The position numbers and the translations under genes were made by a program. From positions 1-5,273 of the forward strand of contig JAQCYU010000059.1 of the NCBI GenBank assembly GCA_027682925.1: a stretch of 5,273 nucleotides of DNA. The letters run 5' to 3'. Under the pieces are notes generated by a model, which made no database searches, was not told the DNA's origin, and saw only the letters and a program-made list of their open reading frames with translations. Positions 4,906 through 5,273 of the stretch are shown here, one piece after another (within the stretch, counting starts at the first letter, position 1; each line of letters opens with the position of its first letter). The DNA is from Coriobacteriaceae bacterium AF45-21. Lineage in GTDB: Bacteria > Actinomycetota > Coriobacteriia > Coriobacteriales > Coriobacteriaceae.

Positions 4906-5273
4906 TTACGAGCGAGAGAGCGAAACAGTCGCCTTCAGCGGATTTTTGAACGCAGAGCGCCAGCGCATCCTGGCGGCTGCAACGCCTAAGCGCCGTGCGC
5001 AGATGGAGGCCGCCGAGGAGTCGCGTACGGTCTATCGCGCATGGAACGCGGTGTGCTCGGGCACGCGCGAGGGACGGCATGTGACGGGACTGCGCTACCT
5101 GCCCGAGTCCAATGAGCTGCTGGTGTATCTCGACTCGCCCTCGTGGACGCAGGAAATGACGCTGTTGCGCGAGATCATCCGCGCGCGCATGGAGCGCGCC
5201 GGCGCGCATGTGGACGGCCTGGCGTTCAAAACCACCGCGCCCGGTCACACGCCGCCCGCCGCCAAGAAACGCC
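4892..5273 (+). CDS. dciA: DciA-type helicase loader/operator, DUF721 (3' end outside window)
   Basis: DUF721 proteins encoded just after recF in actinobacteria (Mycobacterium tuberculosis Rv0004 is one) are DciA, which interacts with the replicative helicase DnaB and supports its loading. The frame runs from GTG 4892, overlapping recF by 14 bases, for 127 codons to the window edge without a stop. The start MRRANYERESETVAFSGFL is followed by a basic stretch (TPKRRAQ, about 31-37). The DUF721 core starts at W51 (YRAWNAV) and continues with NELLVYLDSPSWTQEM (W85) and a LLREIIRARM helix, then GLAFKTT and a Pro/Lys-rich tail. Little of the protein should be missing. The start rests on the strong Shine-Dalgarno and the overlap; no ATG occurs in frame until codon 38. 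Family assignment is strong by pattern; helicase loading in this organism is inferred. gyrB often comes next in related genomes. Confidence 0.88.
   Translation, partial: MRRANYERESETVAFSGFLNAERQRILAAATPKRRAQMEAAEESRTVYRAWNAVCSGTREGRHVTGLRYLPESNELLVYLDSPSWTQEMTLLREIIRARMERAGAHVDGLAFKTTAPGHTPPAAKKR

Noticed and set aside
4850..5248. Minus-strand open frame over the recF end and dciA
   Set aside because: The + strand frame has a clear DUF721 core, a good ribosome binding site and operon overlap; the minus frame has none of these.

Overview
The window is a chromosomal replication-origin locus with the order [Q/Y-rich winged-helix gene, 5' end missing] - dnaA - oriC-like gap - dnaN - recF - dciA (DUF721, 3' end missing). 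All genes are on the + strand. High G+C, the dnaA-dnaN-recF-DUF721 order and GTG starts point to Actinomycetota. The divergent DnaA DNA-binding helix and its long Ala/Pro linker make me favour the Coriobacteriia (Collinsella-like). That genus-level guess is recognition from memory, not a database result.

Layout. Bases 1-707 encode a protein rich in Gln, Tyr, Pro and Met that ends in a compact winged-helix domain. I do not recognise it as a named family. It stops 15 bases before dnaA (723-2447, GTG start), which has domain I, a long linker, a complete AAA+ module and a domain IV whose base-reading residues are unusual. A near-consensus parS (ParB) site lies inside the linker-coding part of dnaA. 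The 238-base gap 2448-2685 looks like oriC. It has variant DnaA-box-like sites on the left, and an AT-rich stretch with a five-unit DnaA-trio-like run on the right, next to dnaN. This is the same arrangement as the Bacillus subtilis dnaA-dnaN origin. dnaN (2686-3789) encodes the sliding clamp and recF (3799-4905) the recombination mediator. A GTG-started gene overlapping the recF end (4892-5273 and beyond) encodes a DciA-type helicase-loader protein.

How it works together (known families plus inference): DnaA would bind the box cluster, extend onto the trio strand and open the AT-rich DNA. DciA would assist loading of the replicative helicase. DnaN would tether the polymerase, and RecF would act at gaps and stalled forks. 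ParB at parS could tie origin segregation to this locus. G/C strand bias in the rows I counted moves from C-rich in dnaA to G-rich in recF/dciA, which agrees with an origin between them. The two less expected elements are the prion-like winged-helix protein just upstream of dnaA, and the apparent co-divergence of DnaA domain IV and its boxes.
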